Assembly (NCBI RefSeq): GCF_900113605.1
Contig: NZ_FOPY01000014.1
Coordinates: 1-64,000 of the forward strand
Reading direction: 5' to 3'
From: Modicisalibacter xianhensis
GTDB taxonomy: Bacteria > Pseudomonadota > Gammaproteobacteria > Pseudomonadales > Halomonadaceae
DNA: 64,000 nt
The translations under genes and the position numbers were made by a program. Positions 27,555 to 35,122 of this stretch are shown here, in pieces (the first letter of the stretch is position 1; every line of letters begins with the position of its first letter). The notes beneath the pieces are model-generated. The model did no database searches. It worked only from the letters and a program-made list of their open reading frames with translations, and was not told the DNA's origin.

Positions 27555-28388
27555 GTGCGGTGCCTGTGCCACATGATGGCGGTGCATCCCAGTGGCTACT
27601 ACGCCTGGTGCCGTAATGCTCTGTCTGAGCGGGCCCGGGATGACCAGCGCCTGCTGGGACTGATCAAGCACGCCTGGCTCGAAAGTGGCGGTGTGTATGG
27701 CTATCGTAAAATCCATCAGGACTTGCGGGAGGCTGGCGAAGCCTGTGGCAAGCATCGGGTGGCCCGCCTGATGCGCCGGGAAGGGCTACGCTCCCAGACG
27801 GGTTACCGACGCCGCCCTGGTTGCTACGGCGGTGCACCGGCAAGGGTATCGCCCAACCACCTGGACCGACGGTTTGAGGCAACAGCACCCAATATCGTGT
27901 GGGTCACCGACATCACCTACATCCGTACCTACGAGGGCTGGCTCTACCTATCGGTAGTCATCGACTTGTTCTCTCGACAGGTGGTGGGCTGGTCGATGAA
28001 GTCTCGCATGACCACTGACTTGGCATTGGATGCCTTGCTGGCAGCGGTTTGGCGGCGAAAGCCGCAAGGGGTTGTCATGGTGCATTCGGATCAGGGAAGC
28101 CAGTTCAGCAGCACCGATTGGCAGAGCTTTCTGAAGGCCAATCAACTGGTGGGTAGCATGAGTCGCCGTGGTAACTGCCACGACAACGCCGTTGCAGAAA
28201 GCTTCTTCCAACTCCTCAAGCGTGAACGGATCAAGCGGCGAATCTATCCGACCCGAGAAGCTGCCCGGAGCGATGTGTTCGATTATATCGAGATGTTCTA
28301 CAACCCAAGGCGCCGCCATGGGACGAGTGATGACCTATCACCCGTTGAGTATGAGCGGCGTTACTTCCAGAGCTTGAGGGGTGTCTAG
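27555..28388 (+). CDS. IS3-family transposase OrfB (DDE catalytic part)
   Basis: This is the catalytic half of the transposase, 277 residues from the listed start. Upstream in the same frame RYAFIHDHADQYSVRCLCHM continues back into orfA, so the active form is probably an OrfAB fusion made by -1 frameshifting at 27475-27484. The DDE residues are in WVTDITYIRTYEGWLYL, MVHSDQGSQFSS and NAVAESFFQLLKRE. HTH_21-type and rve domains are complete. The stop lies inside the right inverted repeat. Confidence 0.9.
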   Translation: MRCLCHMMAVHPSGYYAWCRNALSERARDDQRLLGLIKHAWLESGGVYGYRKIHQDLREAGEACGKHRVARLMRREGLRSQTGYRRRPGCYGGAPARVSPNHLDRRFEATAPNIVWVTDITYIRTYEGWLYLSVVIDLFSRQVVGWSMKSRMTTDLALDALLAAVWRRKPQGVVMVHSDQGSQFSSTDWQSFLKANQLVGSMSRRGNCHDNAVAESFFQLLKRERIKRRIYPTREAARSDVFDYIEMFYNPRRRHGTSDDLSPVEYERRYFQSLRGV

Positions 28389-28406
28389 AATACCCGGGGC
28401 GATTCA

Positions 28407-28540
28407 TTGAGCGGCTGGCATACGGCCACCAGCGTTACCTCCTGTTCCTGTGCATCGCGCACGGTCAGGATCTGGAACCCCTCTTCACCGACGAAACGAA
28501 CGGCACTAACCACACCGCTCAATTCCTCCAGGTTGTCCAT
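28407..28540 (-). pseudogene. RecD-like helicase, 5' fragment only
   Basis: Only 44 codons remain: MDNLEELSGVVSAVRFVGEE followed by GFQILTVRDAQEQEVTLVAV. This matches the N-terminal OB-like domain of RecD2/TraA-type helicases (pattern SGxVxxVxF-EEGFxILxV). The IS3 right end cuts the frame at 28406 and no continuation exists to its left, so the helicase is lost. The start codon is well defined: the upstream leader is the same module that precedes the 53-61 kb genes, at the same distance. Confidence 0.65.
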
Positions 28541-28593
28541 GAATCGCCCTCGCAAATAAAAAAACCCGGCTGGGGAGGCCGGGTGAGGTAGGG
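28541..28593 (-). promoter_or_regulatory. Leader copy 0: CCCTACCTC plus terminator-like hairpin before the RecD-like gene
   Basis: On the minus strand CCCTACCTC begins 53 nt before the ATG, the same distance as in the copies at 53-61 kb (51-55 nt). A hairpin stands between them, as there. The position of the upstream GTCA is occupied by GAGC, so this copy is less exact. Here the hairpin (CCCGGC/GCCGGG, 7-nt loop, then seven T) is a full intrinsic terminator only 18 nt before the start codon, which suggests attenuation. Confidence 0.6.
28558..28584 (-). terminator. Intrinsic terminator inside the leader of the RecD-like gene
   Basis: The minus strand reads ACCCGGC, a 7-nt loop, GCCGGGT and then seven T. 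It could end a transcript coming from about 28868 or act as an attenuator of the helicase gene. Confidence 0.8.
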
Positions 28594-28868
28594 AAATCAG
28601 GCTCATACAGGGGAGCGCGGCATGTCAGCACGCCCGGGCCACGCCCGACATCAAACTCTGGATCTGCTACTGGGGAGCCCTCTGAGTTGAGAGTGAGAGA
28701 GAAGCCGGATCAGGGCTAGCTCAGAAGGCTCTCCGGTAGCCCCGTAATCGGGACGACCAGACGGCTGATGCGCATCCCCGAAGCCGCGTCAGGGGAGAGA
28801 GGAGATCACGGGCGCACTCCGCTTTATTCGGTCAGCGGGATGGCTAACTCTGTTTCTCACGCCTATGT
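28594..28868 (-). ncRNA. Candidate structured non-coding RNA or long leader
   Basis: This 275-bp stretch without a gene is dense in inverted repeats. GGGGAGCCCTCTGAG (28672-28686) pairs with CTCAGAAGGCTCTCC (28720-28734) with one wobble and one mismatch. CCCCG/CGGG and CGGCT/AGCCG hairpins follow. A minus-strand promoter candidate, TTGCTT then 17 bp then TAGTAT (28898-28903 and 28875-28880), would start a transcript near 28868 ending at the terminator at 28558. Strand and function are inferred. It could equally be a DNA site such as an origin. Confidence 0.4.
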
Positions 28869-28997
28869 GTTGCTATACTAGACGACACTTTTTAAGAAAG
28901 CAATACACTTTGTCGATGAAAGACATCGTATTGTCGGCTTGCTTCTGAGCGGTGCGATTTTCCGCTCTTCTTTCCCTACCGAAGGACGACCTTCAGG

Positions 28998-31352
28998 ATG
29001 ACATCAAGAGCACTCATTCTGTGTGAGAAACACTCGGACCAGGCCGATAAGATTGCCCCAGCCCTGGGGCTTACCCGCAGTGGCAGCGCCTACACCGGCA
29101 CCTGGAATGGCGTGTCCCTCACCCTCGTCTGGGCAGCTGGCCATCTGCTGGCGCCTGTCGAACCCTCCGAGGTGAGCCCCGAGGCCAACTGGCGTGATCC
29201 CCGCAGCCTTCTACCCCTGCCGACCGCCTTTCCTCAGACGCCCACCGACCGCGGCAAGAAGTACCTGGGCAACCTGAAAAAGGAACTCTCCCAAGCCAGT
29301 GAGGTGTGGCTCGCGACCGACCCCGATCGCGAAGGGGAGGCCATCGGTTACGAGATCCTGCAGTACGCCAAGTACCGGGGAACCGTGAAGCGGATGTGGC
29401 TGACCGGCTCCATGGAAGCGGCCGACGTTCAGGCCGCGGCCAAGCGCCTCAGGAACGCCGGGGAAACCATCTCTTTCTGGCGGGCTCAACAGGCTCGAGC
29501 CAACGCCGATGGCTTCTGGCAGTACCTTGTACGCGCCTACACCGCAACCGCTCGCCTTGGCCTTATGGGAAGCGATTTGGCGAAAGGGGAGGGCAAGGCC
29601 GGTGTCGTGTCAGCCGGCCGTGTCCAGTCCGCCACCCTGGGTCTGGTCGTCACTCGCGATCGCGCCATTGAGACCTTCGTTCCGGTCGACCACTACCAGG
29701 CAAAGATCACCTTGGGCGGGGGCGAGCTGACCTACTCTCCAGCCCCTCCGATCGCTGGCGCCAGCAGTATCCAGCTCCAGGATGACGGCAAGCCAATGTT
29801 CCTGGACCGGGCTGCCATGCTGGCATTCACAAAGCGCCTCGAGGCTGCCGATACCGCTTCCATTCTGGAGGCCGAGACAAAGCAGACGGCCAAGCATCCA
29901 CCCTTGCCATACAGCCTCACAGCGCTTCAGCGGGACATGTCCAAACTGTACGGGCTGACGGCCACACAGACGCTGAAAGCGGCCGACTCTATGCGTAGTG
30001 ACGGTTACCTGACCTATCCCCGAACAGAGCACGGCGAGCTACCGGCCAGCCTGTATAACCGGAACGACCTGTTGGCCATCCTGGGTGGCGCAGCAAAGGC
30101 TGACGACGCGCTCATGGCGCCAGCTCGCCAGGCCGGTCGTCGGCATTGCATGGAGGGCACTGAGGCACCACGGCCACGCTGCTTTACCGACAAGCCGATG
30201 AACCACCACGGGATCATCCCAACCCGCAAGACACCCGACCTCTCCGCTCGAACTGAGGCCGAACGAAAGGTCTACCTGGCATGCGCCAAGCAATTCATCC
30301 AGGCCCTCTTACCGGCCGCTACCGTCGAGGCATTGAGTGTCAGCGCCAGCATCGATGTTGAGGACGTACTGGAGCGCCAGCCAGCCCTGTTCGCCGGCAC
30401 CTTCAAGCGCATCATTGACCACGGCTGGATGACCGCATTCGAGGCCCAGAAAGCCCAGAATGACCTACCCCCACTGGTGGCCGGCGCCAGCATTCCGATC
30501 GAGGCTGTCAGGCTTCACGAGGCACGCACCGAACCGCCCAAACACTTCACGCTGCACGATTTGCTGAGCGCCATGCTGAATGCCGGCCGGCACGTCGATG
30601 GGGAAGATGCTGCTGCACTCCGTAAGGCTGAAGGAATCGGCACACCAGCCACCAGGGATACGGTCATCCAGACGTTGTTCGATCGCGAATACATCGCAAC
30701 CAAGCGCAAGGGCAAACAGCAGCTGATCGTCTCCACCCCGCGAGGCCGCGCATTCATCGACCACACCCCCACCGAACTCTCCGATGTTCGTGTGACCGCC
30801 GCTTGGGAACGTCAGCTCGATGCGATCCAGAACGCCCCCAACGATACCGCAGCCAAGCAAGGCCGAGACGCCTTCATAACCGCTCAGCGCGACTTCATTA
30901 CCACCCGCATAAACGAGGCAATCGACATCATGGACAATGCACCAGAAGCCGTTATGGAGGCAGCCAACGGTCCCACAGAGAACATGCTGTCCGCAGCTCG
31001 CAAAATCGCCGCAGCTCGCAGTCTCACGCTACCGGAAGGCATCGAAAACAGCTTCGATCTGTGCCGCGCATTCCTGGACGAGGTAATGCAGCAGACACCG
31101 CCTCCTACTGACAAGATGAAGGCCTTGGCAATGCGCCTGGCGGAAGAGAATGAGGTGACACTGAACGGTGAGCTGACCTCCTTCAAGGAGTGCAAAGCCT
31201 TTATCGATAAGTACATGCAGACCAAGGCACCGACCGCGAAGATGATTGCCGCTGCAGAGTCCGCAGCAAAGCGCTACCGAGTGCAGCTACCCGAGGCTGC
31301 ACGTACCTCCATACAGGAATGCCGCATGTTCCTGAACGAGCACCCGCGCTAG
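28998..31352 (+). CDS. topB: Plasmid-type DNA topoisomerase III
   Basis: This 784-residue type IA topoisomerase cuts and passes single strands and is common on conjugative plasmids (TraE/TopB type). The Toprim domain opens with LILCEKHSDQADKIAPAL and contains ATDPDREGEAIGYEIL. The nucleophile is Tyr340 in DGYLTYPRTEH, and MNHHGIIPTRK marks the active-site cap. The C-terminal ~150 residues hold three tandem ~48-residue modules (each with a PT..M..AA start and an S...C..FL end), without zinc-finger cysteines. An ATG with an AGGACG-type site follows a short hairpin. Confidence 0.93.
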   Translation: MTSRALILCEKHSDQADKIAPALGLTRSGSAYTGTWNGVSLTLVWAAGHLLAPVEPSEVSPEANWRDPRSLLPLPTAFPQTPTDRGKKYLGNLKKELSQASEVWLATDPDREGEAIGYEILQYAKYRGTVKRMWLTGSMEAADVQAAAKRLRNAGETISFWRAQQARANADGFWQYLVRAYTATARLGLMGSDLAKGEGKAGVVSAGRVQSATLGLVVTRDRAIETFVPVDHYQAKITLGGGELTYSPAPPIAGASSIQLQDDGKPMFLDRAAMLAFTKRLEAADTASILEAETKQTAKHPPLPYSLTALQRDMSKLYGLTATQTLKAADSMRSDGYLTYPRTEHGELPASLYNRNDLLAILGGAAKADDALMAPARQAGRRHCMEGTEAPRPRCFTDKPMNHHGIIPTRKTPDLSARTEAERKVYLACAKQFIQALLPAATVEALSVSASIDVEDVLERQPALFAGTFKRIIDHGWMTAFEAQKAQNDLPPLVAGASIPIEAVRLHEARTEPPKHFTLHDLLSAMLNAGRHVDGEDAAALRKAEGIGTPATRDTVIQTLFDREYIATKRKGKQQLIVSTPRGRAFIDHTPTELSDVRVTAAWERQLDAIQNAPNDTAAKQGRDAFITAQRDFITTRINEAIDIMDNAPEAVMEAANGPTENMLSAARKIAAARSLTLPEGIENSFDLCRAFLDEVMQQTPPPTDKMKALAMRLAEENEVTLNGELTSFKECKAFIDKYMQTKAPTAKMIAAAESAAKRYRVQLPEAARTSIQECRMFLNEHPR

Positions 31353-31547
31353 CCCGCCGCGAGGCACGCCCGGGCACCCCCTGGACGGGGATAAAACATA
31401 AGGTTAATCGCAAAGAACACAACCGAAAAGGACTCCCCTTGCCAAGGAAGGCGCTCACTGAACTCCCTCCAAACCGGAATCGCTCAGACATATTCGACCG
31501 CACAGAGCGAGAAGCCTGTAGCGGGGTAGAGGATAATAGGAACCACC

Positions 31548-32084
31548 ATGCACGAAGCACATCACGACGACGAAGAAATGCAGACAGAAGTTGCTCAACA
31601 ACGTCGATCCCGCCGTACTGTCGATAGGGAAGTGCTGGCGCACGAAGCCGAGCTTATGGTGGGCGCACTGACGGCTGATATAGATGCGATTATGGGAGAG
31701 TACACAAGGCAGCTTCTGGACATCGTTGAGCGCATCAGACAAGCCCAGCCACGCTCCCATGGAGCCGTACTATTGGATGTCAGCCGCTGTGGTTATGGTT
31801 GCCTGGGATGCCCCCACCCGGTATGGAAGAAATGGGTCAACCGACAACAGCATAGCCGGCACGCCCCCTCTACCTGGCACGCCGTTAGAATACAGCGGCC
31901 AGGGGTAGCTGCAAGAGCCAAGTCCGTCCCCCAGGAAGCACGGGAACTGATTGCTGAAGCCCTCGTTCTGATCGAGCGTAGAGCACGTTTTATCGAGCAC
32001 TTGAAGCGGATCAACAAAGCGATTGGTACAGCTCGCCACTATCGTCCAGAGCTGTGCCAGCAAGGCGTTACTGAGGGCGACTAA
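31548..32084 (+). CDS. Hypothetical protein with a Cys-rich centre
   Basis: This 178-residue protein is not assigned to a family. The N terminus is acidic and helical. The middle has CGYGCLGCPHPVWKKWV, a possible metal-binding knuckle (CxxxCxxC then H). The C-terminal third is helical (VPQEARELIAEALVLIERRA). It follows topB by 195 bp on the same strand and ends before a strong terminator, so the two may form one unit. The ATG has a GGATAATAGGA-type site. A role in DNA processing is only suggested by position. Confidence 0.65.
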   Translation: MHEAHHDDEEMQTEVAQQRRSRRTVDREVLAHEAELMVGALTADIDAIMGEYTRQLLDIVERIRQAQPRSHGAVLLDVSRCGYGCLGCPHPVWKKWVNRQQHSRHAPSTWHAVRIQRPGVAARAKSVPQEARELIAEALVLIERRARFIEHLKRINKAIGTARHYRPELCQQGVTEGD

Positions 32085-32119
32085 ACACATCAGTAACCAA
32101 AGTTCATGAACATCTCTCC

Positions 32120-32152
32120 ATGGCTCGCAGGCCGCCACTGCGAGCCATTTTT
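32120..32152 (+). terminator. Strong intrinsic terminator
   Basis: ATGGCTCGCAG and CTGCGAGCCAT form a perfect 11-bp stem around a 7-nt loop, followed by TTTTT. It closes the topB/178-residue gene block 36 bases after the last stop. Confidence 0.9.
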
Positions 32153-32499
32153 ATGGCCCTCACGATACTAAGCCTATGCATACGATGCGCCACTGTCCGT
32201 GACCTTTCGTAGAGCCAGGTTACCGAGTCCATTACTGCGTTCCACCAACCCATTAAGATGGGCACAGGGGCACCGCTACACGCGATCCAACTCGCCATGT
32301 CCATGTATGTTTGCGATGCATAGAAACATAGATGCAATAGCAACCAGAGAGGATGCTAAGCGCATACTCAACGGCTCTCCATAGAGATAGGTCTGGGAGA
32401 CAACATAGGTACGTTAGTAAGCAGAGTTTCTGCCCACTCGAAAGCTGTTCTGGTCTCCAATATTACCCGCTCCCGATTAAGGCCGACTGGGGACTGTAT
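32153..32499. other. Non-coding stretch without recognised signals
   Basis: I see no gene, no strong promoter and no clear repeat here. Short frames exist on both strands but show no protein-like character. It leads into the tandem repeats. Confidence 0.5.
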
Positions 32500-32802
32500 G
32501 CACCTACGGAGTGTGGGGGGAGCCCATACCACCATGTTCAATATTTCCGCCTTCGATGCGTGAACGTCCACGGCGAATGTGCGCTTGTCGGGATGTGGGG
32601 GAGGCCATGCCACCGCGCTCGATGCTGGCGCCTTCGATGCGTGAGCAACCACGATGAATGTGTGCGTGTCGGGGTGTGGGGGAGGTCATGTCACCGCGCT
32701 CGATGCTGGCGCCTTCGATGCGTGAGCAACCACGATGAATGTGTGCGTGTCGGGGTGTGGGGGAGGCCTTGCCACCGTGCTCGATGCTGGCGCCTTCGAT
32801 GC
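32500..32802. repeat. 81-bp tandem repeats, three good copies plus a worn one
   Basis: Units at 32560-32640, 32641-32721 and 32722-32802 are near identical. The last two differ at only a few positions. A degenerate fourth copy lies at about 32500-32559. Each unit contains GTGTGGGGGAGG and CTCGATGCTGGCGCCTTCGATGC, with GGCGCC as an internal palindrome. Because 81 is a multiple of three, long repetitive open frames appear on both strands, but they look spurious. The setting (non-coding, plasmid backbone) fits iterons or a partition or transfer site. Confidence 0.85.
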
Positions 32803-32830
32803 GTGAGCGTGTGCCTATATTAGCCGTTTT

Positions 32831-32953
32831 GAACGAAGTTGATTCGGGGCGAATTCCAAGTTCAGTAATTGCAAGGCCTAGGCCTTTCGAGGCTTGCCTC
32901 ATGATCGGCCGCGAAGCGGCCCATGTGCATTTCGTGGAGTGCAACGCTGAAAC
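32831..32953. repeat. Two-hairpin element, copy A
   Basis: This is the first of two direct imperfect ~124-bp copies. It contains hairpin 1 (GAGGC-TT-GCCTC, 32889-32900) and hairpin 2 (GGCCGC-GAA-GCGGCC, 32907-32921). Hairpin 2 includes GCGAAGC, a sequence known to form an unusually stable DNA mini-hairpin. The edges are shared with copy B (GAACGAAG and CTGAAAC). Confidence 0.7.
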
Positions 32954-33002
32954 TACGCTATGACCTAATCACTCCACACCAACATGCCTCTTCGCCCTCC
33001 GA

Positions 33003-33127
33003 GAACGAAGTGACTTGGGGCGGATTTACGGTAACAGCATTGATCAATCTAGGCCTTTCGAGGCGCGCCTCGTATTCAGCCGCGAAGCGGCTCATGTGCT
33101 TTTCGTTGACTCAGTAATAACTGAAAC
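33003..33127. repeat. Two-hairpin element, copy B
   Basis: This is the second copy, 172 bp downstream of the first. Hairpin 1 is CGAGGC-GC-GCCTCG, written as the palindrome at 33059-33072. Hairpin 2 is AGCCGC-GAA-GCGGCT (33078-33092). The outermost pair of hairpin 2 changed from G-C to A-T with pairing kept, which points to selection on the fold. Flanks between the hairpins and the edges are more diverged. Confidence 0.7.
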
Positions 33128-33481
33128 GGTGGACACAACAATTATGCTCTGGAACAGGCGTCAGGAACGCACACGAAACCATTAGAATTGCACCATAAGA
33201 CACGAGCCGCTGCCGCCTATAAACACCTTAGAATTAGGAGCTTACAAGACGCCAAAAGGACACGCGGATAGTGCTATCTTCAGAAAAGGGGCAAGAATGG
33301 GGAGCTGACCGAGACGGCTAACTCGAACGGATCACGGCCTTATAATCAAATCAGGGTAGTTGTGGGAATGTTCCCTCTCGTCAGGCAGCCGGCTTGTCTC
33401 GCTGCCTCTCGATGAGTCGAGCGTAAGGGCCAAACCCATCGAGCCAAGCCAAAAGCTCTCACTCCTGGCTAGGGGAAATGC
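33128..33481. other. Non-coding region with two further hairpins
   Basis: GGCAGC/GCTGCC (33384-33406) and CTCGA-TGAG-TCGAG (33408-33421) stand side by side. No gene is visible. Together with the repeats upstream this makes 1.4 kb of structured non-coding DNA, a reasonable place for an origin of replication or transfer. No known nic sequence was recognised. Confidence 0.45.
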
Positions 33482-34126
33482 TTATTCCTTGCTGGGGTAC
33501 TCGCCCCTGAATTCATCCATGCTCTTGAGGAGGTCAAGATAATCGATTCCGCCCGTAATCAGGCGGGTCTTGGTGGCACGCTCATACATCCACACGCTCC
33601 ACAATTTCATGTGGGTAGAGGCGCCTTCAATGTCCTTGGGCATCATGCCGCCCCATTCAGGATCATCAGCCATAAACTGGAGAGCCCGGTCAATGGCGCG
33701 ATCCAGGTCATTTCGCGGTGAGTAAAAGTCAGCCAGCCGTACCTGTTCCGCCAAAATCATCACGGCCAGCACTGGATAGTTCAGCCACTCAGCAAACCGC
33801 TCTATCACATCACGCCCCAAGCTGCTGGCTAACCTTCGCCCCGTCTTCAGGTGGCTGAGGGTGCTCGGTGCAATACCGAGGTGTTCCGCCAGGTCAGTGG
33901 AAGCTACCCCTTCGCTAACGGCTCGCTCGAAGATTACCTGCACGAGCTTGTAGCCAGGCGTCTCCGGTTCTATTTGCAGGTAGTCAGTCCTTGGCCCTTT
34001 GGCCTTGCCCTTCTGCCCGTCCTTGGGGCCAGAGCCAGGCTTGCGCTTTCCGGCTTCCACGACCGTTCGTAGGTCTTTGTCCTTGTTCCCCTGAGCCAAG
34101 TCTCTCTCCCATATGCCCCACGGCAT
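33482..34126 (-). CDS. Helix-turn-helix regulator
   Basis: This protein of up to 214 residues has a lysine-rich N terminus (about 20-45) and a Cro/CI-like helix-turn-helix at about 75-115 (STDLAEHLGIAPSTLSHLKTGRRL). The C-terminal region has no family that I know. A role as plasmid regulator is inferred. The ATG at 34126 is the listed start. An in-frame TTG nine codons later has a better ribosome site (GGGAGAGA) and may be the true start. It is transcribed away from the small gene at 34242. Confidence 0.7.
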   Translation of the reverse strand: MPWGIWERDLAQGNKDKDLRTVVEAGKRKPGSGPKDGQKGKAKGPRTDYLQIEPETPGYKLVQVIFERAVSEGVASTDLAEHLGIAPSTLSHLKTGRRLASSLGRDVIERFAEWLNYPVLAVMILAEQVRLADFYSPRNDLDRAIDRALQFMADDPEWGGMMPKDIEGASTHMKLWSVWMYERATKTRLITGGIDYLDLLKSMDEFRGEYPSKE

Positions 34127-34241
34127 TTCAGCTAGTCAAATTGAACTATACCGGATGACAGATTTAATTCCCTATCGCCTATCCGGTGCCGCTGTGTCGG
34201 CGGCAAGATTGCATCGCTACATCATAACCCAGGAGTTAGCA

Positions 34242-34574
34242 ATGCTCATCGGCCGCATCGAGCACGATCCCAAAAAACAGCTTCCGCTGCAGTTGCCTGA
34301 GTCAACGCTCGGTCGACTTGAGCTGTACAAGGAGCTGTACCAGCAGACATTTGGTGAAAAGGTTGCGAACAGCGATCTGGTAGACCTCATGCTCACCACC
34401 CTCATGGACAGGGACCGCGCTTTCAGGCGGTACGAAAAGGAGGTGGAGCGGAGGAAAAAGCAGGAGGCAAAGCAGCAGGAGAAATTGGCTGGGGAGACCC
34501 CCTCAGCAGAACAGGCTGCTACGGGATCTCACGCTGAGGCACCGAGCCATCAGCGTGAGCCCCACCAGGCATAA
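34242..34574 (+). CDS. Small DUF2274-like protein
   Basis: This 110-residue cytoplasmic protein resembles DUF2274 proteins found near conjugation genes: IGRIEHDPKKQLPLQLPEST, then LELYKELYQQTFGEKV, then LVDLMLTTLMDRDRAFRRYE. A charged, Gln-rich tail follows. The chosen ATG at 34242 has an AGGAG site seven bases upstream. The frame extends further 5' but without a ribosome site. Function is unknown. The fold may be ribbon-helix-helix related, which would suit a relaxosome or regulatory role. Confidence 0.65.
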   Translation: MLIGRIEHDPKKQLPLQLPESTLGRLELYKELYQQTFGEKVANSDLVDLMLTTLMDRDRAFRRYEKEVERRKKQEAKQQEKLAGETPSAEQAATGSHAEAPSHQREPHQA

Positions 34575-34579
34575 GGGCG

Positions 34580-35122
34580 CTAGGTCTCGATATGCTGTGC
34601 TTGGATGACCTCACACATCTGTTCAACCAGGGGCACAACTCGTCGCCACTTGGTTCGCAGAACGCGATGGTTACCTGTGGCCCAACTGCGCACAGAGGTT
34701 ACCGCCTCGTCAGCGGCTACAGCTATCTGGCGTGGGGTCATCACTTCCATCCAGCGATCCACTGTGGCTTTGACCTCTTTGGCATCGACCCAAGCACCGC
34801 CTTCAATGGCGACGTTCTCGGCCATGATTTCATCAATGGCTTCGAGCACTTTGTCATAGGACACCTTTCGAGGGACCGCTCCCCCTGTCCAGGTATGGAT
34901 AGAGGCCAAGGAAACCGAGCATCCAAGCTTCGCAGTCAGGTGCCCTGCGATCGTGGCCAGCGTCATGCCGTAATCGTCACGCAGCGTAGTTATACGTCGA
35001 GCCAGGTCACTGTCGGTCGTGCTTCGAGCAACACGTCCTCGGGTTGTCGGGATGCTGACCTTGATCTCGCAGCCATGCCTTTCAAGCGTGTTGATCAGGT
35101 CGTTCAGGAGTGCGTCACGCAT
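34580..35122 (-). CDS. Putative DNA-binding protein
   Basis: This 180-residue protein has two helix-turn-helix-like stretches: LRDDYGMTLATIAGHLTAKL with SLASIHTWTGG, and MTPRQIAVAADEAVTSVRSW with ATGNHRVLRTKWRRV. No enzyme motif is seen. It is convergent with the gene at 34242. Its start codon overlaps the start of the sigma-like gene on the other strand (shared CATG at 35120-35123), so the two genes must be regulated from within each other's coding sequence. A repressor role is inferred. Confidence 0.65.
   Translation of the reverse strand: MRDALLNDLINTLERHGCEIKVSIPTTRGRVARSTTDSDLARRITTLRDDYGMTLATIAGHLTAKLGCSVSLASIHTWTGGAVPRKVSYDKVLEAIDEIMAENVAIEGGAWVDAKEVKATVDRWMEVMTPRQIAVAADEAVTSVRSWATGNHRVLRTKWRRVVPLVEQMCEVIQAQHIET

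Larger units (their letters stand above)
27177..28406 (+). mobile_element. IS3-family element, intact coding potential
   Basis: Imperfect 27-bp inverted repeats bound the element: 27177-27203 begins TGAATCGCCCC and 28380-28406 ends GGGGCGATTCA. It carries overlapping orfA and orfB with an A-run slippery site between them. No target duplication is seen, so insertion was followed by a deletion on one side. On the right it cuts a RecD-like gene whose remainder is absent on the left. Confidence 0.88.

Noticed and set aside
28700-28790. tRNA gene (GGGCTAGCTCAG-like start)
   Set aside because: The D-arm does not close, and no anticodon or T-arm can be folded. The segment belongs to larger hairpins.
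32500-32802. CRISPR array
   Set aside because: The repeats are 81 bp, directly adjoining, without unique spacers and without cas genes.
32353-32944. Long open frames on both strands over the 81-bp repeats
   Set aside because: A repeat length divisible by three keeps frames open by itself. The products are repetitive and Cys/His/Arg-biased, with no start signals.
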